A stretch of 15,813 nucleotides of DNA from REEB481 sp044360435 (lineage in GTDB: Bacteria > Bacteroidota > Bacteroidia > NS11-12g > UBA955): assembly GCA_044360435.1 (NCBI GenBank), contig JBIKKI010000048.1, positions 1 to 15,813 of the forward strand. Direction: 5' to 3'. The notes beneath the pieces were generated by a model, which saw only the letters and a list, made by a program, of their open reading frames with translations, was not told the DNA's origin and made no database searches. Shown here one piece after another: positions 1 through 6,893 of this stretch (position 1 is the stretch's first letter; each line of letters opens with the position of its first letter). The translations under genes and the position numbers were made by a program.

Positions 1-2307
1 AATTTTACTTCCGGATAACGCACCGTCAGTCTTATTCACATAAGCTGTTCCAATGATGTAAGATGTGTTGTTACCGCCGCTGATGCCGTTGCTGGTCAGG
101 GTAGCTTTGTTTCCGTCAGGATCAATAAGGCCTTTGGTCAAGGTCAATGCACCGAAGTTAACATCGCTTGCCAATACTACGTTTCCTGAAGTGGTTTTGT
201 TAATCACAACAGGCGTACCGCTCAGGCCACCTGCGCTTACAGAAGAAAGGATCTGATTGCCGCTCGCCCTGTTGAAGGTGAGGGAAGTCATGGTGTTGTT
301 GCTGCTTCCGATCATCACGCGACCTTGAGCCTGGAACATACCGCCACTTACGTTTGAAGTAGAACCGATGGTGCGGAAAGAATCAGTTACAACGATGTTG
401 TCATTGCTGAAGCTGGCAGCATTGCGGATGTTCAATTTGGTGAAGGTAGTTGTGGTAACAGTTGAAGAGTTATAGCTCAGGTCATGAGAGGCATTGCCTG
501 TCATGTTCCAGGTGCAGGTATTGGCGCGTAAAATTCCGCCTGGAGTGCGACGCAGGTAACCACTCAGGTTCACAATACCATTGGAGGTAGGTGAATTGAA
601 AATACCATTATTGTCAACAAATACGTTGTTCAGGTTCAGGGTACTGCCTGCAAGCGGGTGCAATTGACCGCCACGGATGTACAGCAGACCGGAAACATTC
701 AGGCCTCTAACACCGGTGTACAGCATGCTGTTGAAGGTTACTTCAACATTGCCGAGGAACAGTTGGCCTTTGCCTTTATCGGCAAACACCTGAGCACCCT
801 GAAGAATCAACGTGCCTGCGGTCAGCATTGCAGTATCGCCTTCCAAACGGATACGACCGCGGTAACGGGTATTTGCAGTAATGCTGCTCATGCTGATGGT
901 ATCGCGGATGATAACGTCTTTGGTAGCATTGGTTTGGTTGAACACCACGTCAGCACCGTCACAAGGACATTTGTCGCCAACCCAGTTGAACCTGTTGCTC
1001 CATTGTTCGTCTCTTCCGCCGCCGTCCCATACTACGGTACCATCGGCACAAGTATTTGGAGCGGTAGTGTACACGCGTACAACGCCTTTGTTGCTGCTGA
1101 ATTCCCTTGAACCACCAGCTACGCGGGTGCCGCTTCCGGAAATAGAAACACGACGACCGAATTGTTCACCGGCCGCAGTTCCATCAACATCAACAGTCAG
1201 GGCCTGATCCCAGCCTGAACCAAGATTCTTGAAAATACGGAGATGACCGGCATCTGATCCACCACCATTGTTGCGTGGAGCGCCAATTACCACGGTACGT
1301 CCGTTGTAGGAAATTCCTACTTCAAAACCGGAAGAGTCACCTGCTGCTTCACCTTTAATGTCAGCACCAACCTGGGTCCAGGCTGAACTGCCGGCATATT
1401 CAAACACACGGGCAACACCTGAACGGGTGCCGTTGGCAGAACTCTTGGGCGCACCAAGTATCAAAGTATCTCCGGAATGCGACAAGCCAATGCTCCAACC
1501 GGATTCTTCACCAGCGCTGCCATCAATGTCGGAACCTACCTGAGTCCAGGAAGAAGTTCCGGAATTCCAGTCATATATGCGTACATGACCTGCGTTGTTG
1601 CCACCGTCGTCGTTAGATACTCCACTTGCGGCAATGCGGTTTCCATTGGCAGAAATGCTCACAGAATAACCGAAGAAATCACCGATGTTTTCACCATAAA
1701 TGGTGCTTCCTTTTTGGGACCAGGAGGTTCCATTCCAAGAAAAAACACGGATCATGCCTATGTCCGTTTGTACACTTGTAGCACCGTTGTTTGAGTGTGC
1801 ACCGACAATAATGGTATTGCCGTTTGCAGAAAGCTGCAAAGCGGTACCGCTCAAGTCACCACCTGCAACACCGTCAATGTCGCTTCCCAATTGAGCCCAT
1901 GCAGTGCCATTCCAGCGATAAACACGCACGTGCCCGGCTGAAGGGCCATTGCCGTCGTTGTTTGGTGCTCCAATTCCTACGGTCAAGCCATCGGCCGACA
2001 AAGTAACGGAAGTGCCTGATTCATCATCGGTAGCTTCACCTGCAATGGCAGTGCCTTTCTGGGTCCAGGTACCACTAACCAGTTCGAATATGCGCACAGC
2101 GCCGGTTTTGGAATTGGTCCATGGAGCACCAACTGCTACAGTGAGGCCGTTAGCCGATAACGCACTTGCCATTTGCATGTGCAGGCCAGATGCGCCTCCG
2201 AGAATGTCGGAACCTACTTGTGATTGGGCTGAAAGTCCCGTTGCGCACAACGAAGCCATTACAGCCACACCTAGGTTTTTAAGATGGGGTGTTATGAATT
2301 TTCTCAT
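1..2307 (-). CDS. Secreted FG-GAP-repeat surface protein (3' end outside window)
   Basis: Reading the minus strand from ATG at 2307, the frame stays open for 769 codons to the window edge, so the C-terminus is missing. Residues 1-28 form a Sec signal peptide (MRKF start, hydrophobic core, cleavage near LSAQ). Residues about 30-415 hold seven repeats of 53-59 residues, each marked by a G-(S/T/A)-D/A-I-like element (near residues 32, 85, 141, 200, 258, 314, 371), an S-x-(N/D)-G turn, a V-x-(I/V)-G-A-P segment and a G-H-V-R-(V/I)-(Y/F) strand. This matches the FG-GAP/integrin-like repeat family and suggests a seven-bladed propeller. Residues 426-450 (VVWDGG, then W-S-N-x-F-N-W) match a linker common in Bacteroidota cell-surface proteins, followed by Asn/Thr/Gly-rich beta-strand repeats. 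Export by type IX secretion is likely, but its C-terminal sorting domain would lie outside the window. Role inferred: adhesion or binding at the cell surface; ligand unknown. Confidence 0.85.
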   Translation of the reverse strand, partial: MRKFITPHLKNLGVAVMASLCATGLSAQSQVGSDILGGASGLHMQMASALSANGLTVAVGAPWTNSKTGAVRIFELVSGTWTQKGTAIAGEATDDESGTSVTLSADGLTVGIGAPNNDGNGPSAGHVRVYRWNGTAWAQLGSDIDGVAGGDLSGTALQLSANGNTIIVGAHSNNGATSVQTDIGMIRVFSWNGTSWSQKGSTIYGENIGDFFGYSVSISANGNRIAASGVSNDDGGNNAGHVRIYDWNSGTSSWTQVGSDIDGSAGEESGWSIGLSHSGDTLILGAPKSSANGTRSGVARVFEYAGSSAWTQVGADIKGEAAGDSSGFEVGISYNGRTVVIGAPRNNGGGSDAGHLRIFKNLGSGWDQALTVDVDGTAAGEQFGRRVSISGSGTRVAGGSREFSSNKGVVRVYTTAPNTCADGTVVWDGGGRDEQWSNRFNWVGDKCPCDGADVVFNQTNATKDVIIRDTISMSSITANTRYRGRIRLEGDTAMLTAGTLILQGAQVFADKGKGQLFLGNVEVTFNSMLYTGVRGLNVSGLLYIRGGQLHPLAGSTLNLNNVFVDNNGIFNSPTSNGIVNLSGYLRRTPGGILRANTCTWNMTGNASHDLSYNSSTVTTTTFTKLNIRNAASFSNDNIVVTDSFRTIGSTSNVSGGMFQAQGRVMIGSSNNTMTSLTFNRASGNQILSSVSAGGLSGTPVVINKTTSGNVVLASDVNFGALTLTKGLIDPDGNKATLTSNGISGGNNTSYIIGTAYVNKTDGALSGSKI

Positions 2308-2327
2308 AGATGTATTTATTCGTGTCG

Positions 2328-2335
2328 CAAAATTA
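2328..2335 (-). promoter_or_regulatory. -7 box (TAATTTTG) of the surface-protein gene
   Basis: An exact match to the Bacteroidota -7 consensus TAnnTTTG on the minus strand, ending 20 nt before the ATG at 2307. No clear -33 TTG lies at 17-23 nt spacing. The predicted transcript would have a leader of roughly 15 nt. Confidence 0.6.
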
Positions 2336-2388
2336 ATAAGCTTGTTAGCGTAATCACCTTGTGTGGAAAAGTAAGTGACAACTTGACC

Positions 2389-2403
2389 TATTGCCATGCA
2401 ATA
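2389..2403. repeat. 15-nt perfect palindrome upstream of surface gene
   Basis: TATTGC and GCAATA form 6-bp arms around a CAT centre. It lies in the 164-bp gap between parC and the surface-protein gene, about 54 bp upstream of the latter's -7 box, where a regulator could bind. The function is inferred from position only. Confidence 0.35.
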
Positions 2404-2452
2404 TTAAGAAGGCATTAAGCGTGCGCAGTGTATGTGCCTAATGTATCACTTC

Positions 2453-2470
2453 CGGGCTTGTTTCAACCCG
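2453..2470 (-). terminator. Hairpin directly after parC stop; possible weak terminator
   Basis: On the minus strand CGGGTTG pairs with CAA-G-CCCG (one bulged G) around an AAA loop, beginning 2 nt after the parC TAA. No U tract follows, so this is not a canonical intrinsic terminator. It could be a 3'-end stabiliser or a weak terminator before the surface-protein gene. Confidence 0.35.
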
Positions 2471-2471
2471 C

Positions 2472-5084
2472 TTAAAGCAAGTGCAGCTGCTGATCAGGAG
2501 CGTCTTCATCCGACTCAGAATCGGAAGTATCCGTGTCGCCTGAAGAAGGTTCACTTGGAGTTGTTCTGGCAGACAATAGGGTAACTTTGGAAATGGCGGA
2601 TTCATGCCATTTTGTTCCAAGTGCCTTCCATCCTTTTAATTCTGTAAGGTTATTAAACTTAAAATTTTCTTTAATTAATTTCTTGTCTGGTCCGGTCCAT
2701 GAAATTTCCAGCTCCGGATCCTCCATCAGGCTGCAGGCAAGCAGTTTATTTCCCGGGTCTTCGCCCAGGAAATTAAATTTTTTATCCAGCGACAGGGTTT
2801 CAATCAGGAATTTCTTGGCATACCATTTCTTTTGTTCCCCGTGGTAATAAAATGCGTTTACGGGCACTTTGGGGTCAAACTTCTGCACCAGATAGGTTTG
2901 CTCTGTATTGTATCGATTGGTTAACGCGTAATCGGTAAGTTCGTAATGACCGTCGTTCCAGATAACCAAAATGCGGTCTTCACCATCAAAGGTGCCCAGG
3001 AATTGTCCGTGACCATCTGTGTTCAATCGGCCAACTTCTGGTTCATACCAGATTTTTCGTCCACCGGCAGTGCTGCGTCCCTTTTCTTTCAGTTCCACTT
3101 TACGCACAGGGTAACGCGTAAGCAGATTTCCTTGTGAACCTCTTCCTTTGATGGAGAGTTGGGCGAAATCGTAATCAAATTGTTTGACCCTTGCTCCGGC
3201 CAAATTGCTTAAGTGTACAGAGATTTTCTCTGCCTCTGCATTGCTGTTGGCTGTGAAGTATAAGAGTTCACTTCCGGGACTTCCCTGTGTGATGTCGTAT
3301 TCTTTATCCCGAATGATTCCTGTGATGTTGAAGCGTTTCACCAGGGTTCGCTTCGATGCGCCATCGAAGTAAACCACGTTGTACACCATGCGCTCGTCAT
3401 GTTTTCGGAACACATCCACGTGGATGATGTTCTTTCCCATGAATTGCTTTTCGCTCACTTTGCTCACCATGTATTTCCCATCTTTTCGGATGGCAATGAT
3501 GTCGTCAATGTCAGAGCAGTCGCAGATGAACTCGTCTTTTTTCAAACCATAGCCTACGAAGCCTTCCTTTTTGTTGGCATACAGTTTTACGTTTGCTTCC
3601 GCCACAACGTTGGCTTCAATACTCTCGAAGCTTCGGATCTGGGTTTTGCGTTCCCTTCCTTTTCCGTAGTTTTTGATGAGCTTCCTGAACCATTCCACTG
3701 CGTAATCGGTGAGGTTGTTCAGGTGGTGTTGTACTTCGGCGATTTGCGTTTCAACACCGCGGATGTGTTCATCGGCCTTGAAACTGTCGAACTTGGAAAT
3801 ACGCTTGATCTTGATTTCCGTGAGCCGAACAATGTCATCGCGGGTTACTTCCCTGCGCAGCAACTTTTTGAAAGGCGTTAAGCCCTGATCAATGGTTTCA
3901 AGAACGGCTTCCCAGGTTTCACATTCCTCGATGTCGCGGTAAATGCGGTTTTCAATGAATATTTTCTCCAGAGAAGATAAATGCCAGTCGTCTTCGAGTC
4001 TGTTGAGTTTGTTTACCAGACTTTGACGAAGCAGTTCAAGTGTATTTGCAGTGCTGCGTTCCAGGATTTCATTCACGCTGAGGAATGCCGGCTTATCGCC
4101 AACAATCACACAGGCAGCAGGAGAAATACTTACTTCACAGTCGGTGAAGGCGTACAGCGCATCAATGGTTTTATCGGGAGAGGTTCCCGGGGCAAGTTGT
4201 ATTTCTACTTCAACATTTTTGGCGGTATTGTCTACCACCTTTTTGATTTTGATTTTTCCGGAATCAGCAGCTTTCAGGATGCTTTCAATCAGGGAACCGG
4301 TTGTGGTGCTGTAGGGAATTTCCTTGATCAGCAGTCTGGATTTATCGGCTTCTTCAATTCGGGCGCGGACTCTGATGCGACTTCCTTTTTTGCCACCGTT
4401 GTAGTTGCTAAAATCCGCCATACCGGCGGTAGGGAAGTCCGGCAGGATGTTGGTTTTCTTGCCGCGGAGCACGTCAATACTGGCTTCACATAACTCAATA
4501 AAGTTATGAGGCATAATTTTGGTGCTCAGTCCTACGGCAATACCTTCCACACCCTGGGCAAGAACCAGCGGAAAGCGCACAGGGAGCAGCAATGGCTCAC
4601 GTTTGCGTCCATCATAGCTCAGTTGCCAGTTGGTCAATTCTTCATCGTACAGAACTTCCAGCGCGAATTTGCTCAGCCGGGCTTCGATGTATCGCGGTGC
4701 TGCGGCACTGTCGCCGGTGGCAGGATCTCCCCAGTTTCCCTGAGTATCAATCAACAGGTTTTTTTGGCCGATGTTCACCAAGGCGTCGCCAATGGCGGCA
4801 TCTCCATGCGGGTGGTAGGCCATTGTTGCTCCGATGATGTTTGCAACCTTGTTGTAGCGGCCGTCATCCATTTCCTTCATGGCGTGCAGGATGCGTCGTT
4901 GCACGGGTTTCAGGCCGTCTTCAAGTGCCGGGACTGCGCGTTCCAGAATTACATAGCTGGCGTAGTCAATGAACCAGTTTTGGAAAAGTCCGCTTACAGG
5001 CTGTATTTCACTGTGCCCGGAACCGATGATGGTTTCGGAAGACTCTTCTTCAGAAGGAAGGATATGTTCTTCGTCGTGGTTCAA
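2472..5084 (-). CDS. parC: DNA topoisomerase IV subunit A (ParC/GyrA family)
   Basis: Breakage-reunion subunit of a type IIA topoisomerase, acting with ParE to decatenate and relax DNA; parE is not in the window. Length is 870 aa. The winged-helix core begins near residue 34 (WFIDYASYVILERA) and holds the catalytic Tyr132 in AAPRYIEARL. The tower and coiled-coil regions follow to about residue 500, then a C-terminal beta-pinwheel (about 500-830). A canonical GyrA-box (QRRGGKG) is absent; the nearest motif is IKGRGSQGN at 645-653, which favours topoisomerase IV over gyrase. Both termini are acidic tails, as in other Bacteroidota homologues. The start is TTG: no ATG or GTG lies in frame between the pyrE stop and Met69, and Met69 is inside the conserved core. 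It lies 69 nt after pyrE in the same direction, so co-transcription is likely. The residue equivalent to E. coli GyrA Ser83 is Ala96. Confidence 0.93.
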   Translation of the reverse strand: MNHDEEHILPSEEESSETIIGSGHSEIQPVSGLFQNWFIDYASYVILERAVPALEDGLKPVQRRILHAMKEMDDGRYNKVANIIGATMAYHPHGDAAIGDALVNIGQKNLLIDTQGNWGDPATGDSAAAPRYIEARLSKFALEVLYDEELTNWQLSYDGRKREPLLLPVRFPLVLAQGVEGIAVGLSTKIMPHNFIELCEASIDVLRGKKTNILPDFPTAGMADFSNYNGGKKGSRIRVRARIEEADKSRLLIKEIPYSTTTGSLIESILKAADSGKIKIKKVVDNTAKNVEVEIQLAPGTSPDKTIDALYAFTDCEVSISPAACVIVGDKPAFLSVNEILERSTANTLELLRQSLVNKLNRLEDDWHLSSLEKIFIENRIYRDIEECETWEAVLETIDQGLTPFKKLLRREVTRDDIVRLTEIKIKRISKFDSFKADEHIRGVETQIAEVQHHLNNLTDYAVEWFRKLIKNYGKGRERKTQIRSFESIEANVVAEANVKLYANKKEGFVGYGLKKDEFICDCSDIDDIIAIRKDGKYMVSKVSEKQFMGKNIIHVDVFRKHDERMVYNVVYFDGASKRTLVKRFNITGIIRDKEYDITQGSPGSELLYFTANSNAEAEKISVHLSNLAGARVKQFDYDFAQLSIKGRGSQGNLLTRYPVRKVELKEKGRSTAGGRKIWYEPEVGRLNTDGHGQFLGTFDGEDRILVIWNDGHYELTDYALTNRYNTEQTYLVQKFDPKVPVNAFYYHGEQKKWYAKKFLIETLSLDKKFNFLGEDPGNKLLACSLMEDPELEISWTGPDKKLIKENFKFNNLTELKGWKALGTKWHESAISKVTLLSARTTPSEPSSGDTDTSDSESDEDAPDQQLHLL

Positions 5085-5153
5085 GGAAGCTGCAAAAAAA
5101 GCATCCGGACGGCATTTGCTGTCCTCAGGTTTTGCACAGTATGGTGCGTAACA

Positions 5154-5792
5154 TCAGGAGTTCCACCAGCCTTGTGGATCTTCGATGAACCGGCTGATGC
5201 TTTCCATTTGTTCTCCGTGGATATAACCCTTCTCGGCGGCTACGGGCAACAGATGATCCAAGTCGGTTAATGTGTGCAGGCGAATGTTTCGTTCTTCAAA
5301 ACGTTTTTTGGTATCCGGGAAATTGTAGCTGAATAATGCCAGCATACCGTTTACTGTTGCGCCTGCTGCTTCCAAAGCGTCAACTGCAGCCAGACTGCTT
5401 TTGCCGGTGCTAATCAAGTCTTCTACCACCAAAACCTGCTGTTCGGGAACCAGGCGTCCTTCAATCTGATTTTTTAATCCGTGTTTTTTAGGTTCCGGTC
5501 GAACATAACAAAACGGCAGGTTTAAGCCATCGGCCAGCAAAGCCCCATGCGCAATTCCTGCAGTAGCTACACCTGCAATCATGCCAGCGTCGGAAAATGC
5601 ACGCCCGGCCGCTTCCATCAAACTATTTTTTATAAAAGTTCTGATCTCTGGAAAACTGAGTAAAACCCTATTGTCACAGTATATGGGGGAGCGAATTCCG
5701 CTTGTCCATGTAAAAGGGTCATCAGGACTTAATTGAACGGCTTTCACCTCGAGGAGATAATTTGCTAATTTTGCAGCGAGGTCTGAATTCAT
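5154..5792 (-). CDS. pyrE: Orotate phosphoribosyltransferase
   Basis: Cytosolic enzyme of de novo pyrimidine synthesis, converting orotate and PRPP to OMP. The 212-aa length is typical. The PRPP-binding signature is VLVVEDLISTGKS at residues 120-132. The FTWTSGIRSPIYCDNR segment (27-42) and the RPEPKKHG loop (98-105) with its Lys/His residues match the family. The start is well supported because the N-terminal helix (AAKLANYLLEVKAV) aligns with homologues right from the beginning. Its ATG overlaps the ATG of the divergent NUDIX gene inside one CATG. A TAGCTTTG box lies 7 nt upstream of the start, inside the NUDIX coding sequence. parC follows 69 nt downstream in the same frame. Confidence 0.96.
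   Translation of the reverse strand: MNSDLAAKLANYLLEVKAVQLSPDDPFTWTSGIRSPIYCDNRVLLSFPEIRTFIKNSLMEAAGRAFSDAGMIAGVATAGIAHGALLADGLNLPFCYVRPEPKKHGLKNQIEGRLVPEQQVLVVEDLISTGKSSLAAVDALEAAGATVNGMLALFSYNFPDTKKRFEERNIRLHTLTDLDHLLPVAAEKGYIHGEQMESISRFIEDPQGWWNS
5766..5773 (+). promoter_or_regulatory. -7 box (TAATTTTG) of the NUDIX gene, inside pyrE
   Basis: An exact TAnnTTTG match on the plus strand, ending 17 nt before the NUDIX ATG and lying within the 5' coding part of pyrE. A TTTC at 5742-5745, 20 nt upstream, is a poor -33 candidate. Confidence 0.55.
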
Positions 5793-6447
5793 GGAGGGGC
5801 AAAGCTACAAAATCTACTTTAACCGCTGTTCCCTCATTATAGCGCCTTCTCCGGAAGCCATTGCCGGTGTTTCGAATGTGTTTTTTATCGATGATGATGC
5901 ATTGGAACGCACCGTCCGCATCATGCTGTCGGATGAAAGTGCGGGCAAAAAACTCAATTATGTCTTGCTCTCGGAACAACCCCGTCTGCATATGGAATTT
6001 CTGATGGAGCGTTTTCCTGTAGTGAGGGCGGCAGGTGGTATTGTGATGCACGAGGATCGTGAAATACTGACCATTTTTCGCAACGGCTTCTGGGATTTAC
6101 CGAAAGGGAAAATCGAGAAAATGGAGGACAAAAAAGCTGCAGCACTGCGCGAAGTTGCAGAAGAAACAGGTTTGAAATCCATGAATCTGGTGGATAAAGT
6201 GGGTGTTACATACCACGCTTATGCCGACGACCATTCACCCATCATCCTCAAAGAAACCCATTGGTATCGGATGCATGCGCGCTTCCGCGGCGACCTGAAA
6301 CCTCAGGTAGAGGAAGGAATTACCGAAGTTCGATGGGCCCCACTCGATTTTTTCACGGCCCCCGAATTTCAGGCTTTTGATTCCATCCGTGAATTACTGC
6401 ACGGCGTGATTCAGGGTCTTACCACTGATGGGACAAAGGCGGTATAA
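5791..6447 (+). CDS. NUDIX hydrolase
   Basis: A 218-aa protein with an exact Nudix box G-x5-E-x7-R-E-U-x-E-E-x-G-U at residues 106-128 (G106, E112, R120, E121, E124, E125, G127), which binds the divalent metal and hydrolyses nucleoside diphosphates linked to a variable group; the substrate cannot be read from sequence. The Nudix fold spans about 75-205. The roughly 75-residue N-terminal segment (YKIYFNRCSLIIAP onward) is typical of Bacteroidota members, which supports the chosen ATG even though it overlaps the pyrE start. The last 37 bp overlap coaD tail to tail. It sits next to pyrE and coaD, so a nucleotide or cofactor housekeeping role is plausible but inferred. Confidence 0.9.
   Translation: MEGQSYKIYFNRCSLIIAPSPEAIAGVSNVFFIDDDALERTVRIMLSDESAGKKLNYVLLSEQPRLHMEFLMERFPVVRAAGGIVMHEDREILTIFRNGFWDLPKGKIEKMEDKKAAALREVAEETGLKSMNLVDKVGVTYHAYADDHSPIILKETHWYRMHARFRGDLKPQVEEGITEVRWAPLDFFTAPEFQAFDSIRELLHGVIQGLTTDGTKAV
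5800..5807 (-). promoter_or_regulatory. -7 box (TAGCTTTG) of pyrE, inside the NUDIX gene
   Basis: An exact TAnnTTTG match on the minus strand, only 7 nt before the pyrE ATG, so transcription would start within a few bases of the start codon. It lies in codons 4-6 of the NUDIX gene. Confidence 0.5.
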
Positions 6448-6869
6448 TCGCCACCATACACGATAATATCGCGCACCACGGTGCTGCTGATGTTGTTCAA
6501 CTCAGGGCTGGTTATCAGAAAAATGGTTTCAATACTGGCATCCAGTTTTCTGTTTACCTGTGCCAAATGTGCCTCATATTCGAAATCGCCTGTGCTGCGC
6601 AGACCACGAATGATGTAGGATGCGCCCACTTTTCTGCAAAAAGCCACGGTGAGTTCTTCGTAGCTCTCTACCCGAATACCCGAATGGTCGCGAAACAACT
6701 CGCGGATCCAGTTCATTCGTTGTTCCAACGGAAACAGATTTTGCTTCTTGGAATTCTTGCCCACCGCCACAACGACTTCATCAAAAATACTTGCAGCTCG
6801 CATCACGATGTCGGCATGACCCAGGGTAATCGGGTCAAAAGTTCCTGGAAATACCGCAGTTTTCTTCAT
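6411..6869 (-). CDS. coaD: Phosphopantetheine adenylyltransferase
   Basis: Penultimate step of coenzyme A synthesis: 4'-phosphopantetheine plus ATP gives dephospho-CoA. At 152 aa it is close to the usual 155-165. The nucleotidyltransferase motif T-x-x-P-x-x-x-G-H is at residues 10-18 (FPGTFDPITLGH), with His18 contacting the ATP phosphates. IIRGLRSTGDFEYE (86-99) and the ISST motif (127-130) are the other family hallmarks. The gene lies 24 nt downstream of the glycosyltransferase gene, which suggests shared transcription, although a one-mismatch -7 box (TATCTTCG, 6880-6887) also precedes it. Its 3' end overlaps the convergent NUDIX gene by 37 bp; both reading frames are intact there. Confidence 0.96.
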   Translation of the reverse strand: MKKTAVFPGTFDPITLGHADIVMRAASIFDEVVVAVGKNSKKQNLFPLEQRMNWIRELFRDHSGIRVESYEELTVAFCRKVGASYIIRGLRSTGDFEYEAHLAQVNRKLDASIETIFLITSPELNNISSTVVRDIIVYGGDYTAFVPSVVRP

Positions 6870-6893
6870 GGCAACGGGGCGAAGATACTGGAA

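Noticed and set aside
658..2353. Several plus-strand open frames opposite the surface-protein gene
   Set aside because: The minus-strand frame is continuous for 769 codons with a signal peptide and regular repeats; the plus-strand frames are short mirror images of the repeats.
4506..5270. 254-codon open frame opposite parC and pyrE
   Set aside because: It crosses two conserved genes on the other strand and shows no domain; it is a shadow frame.
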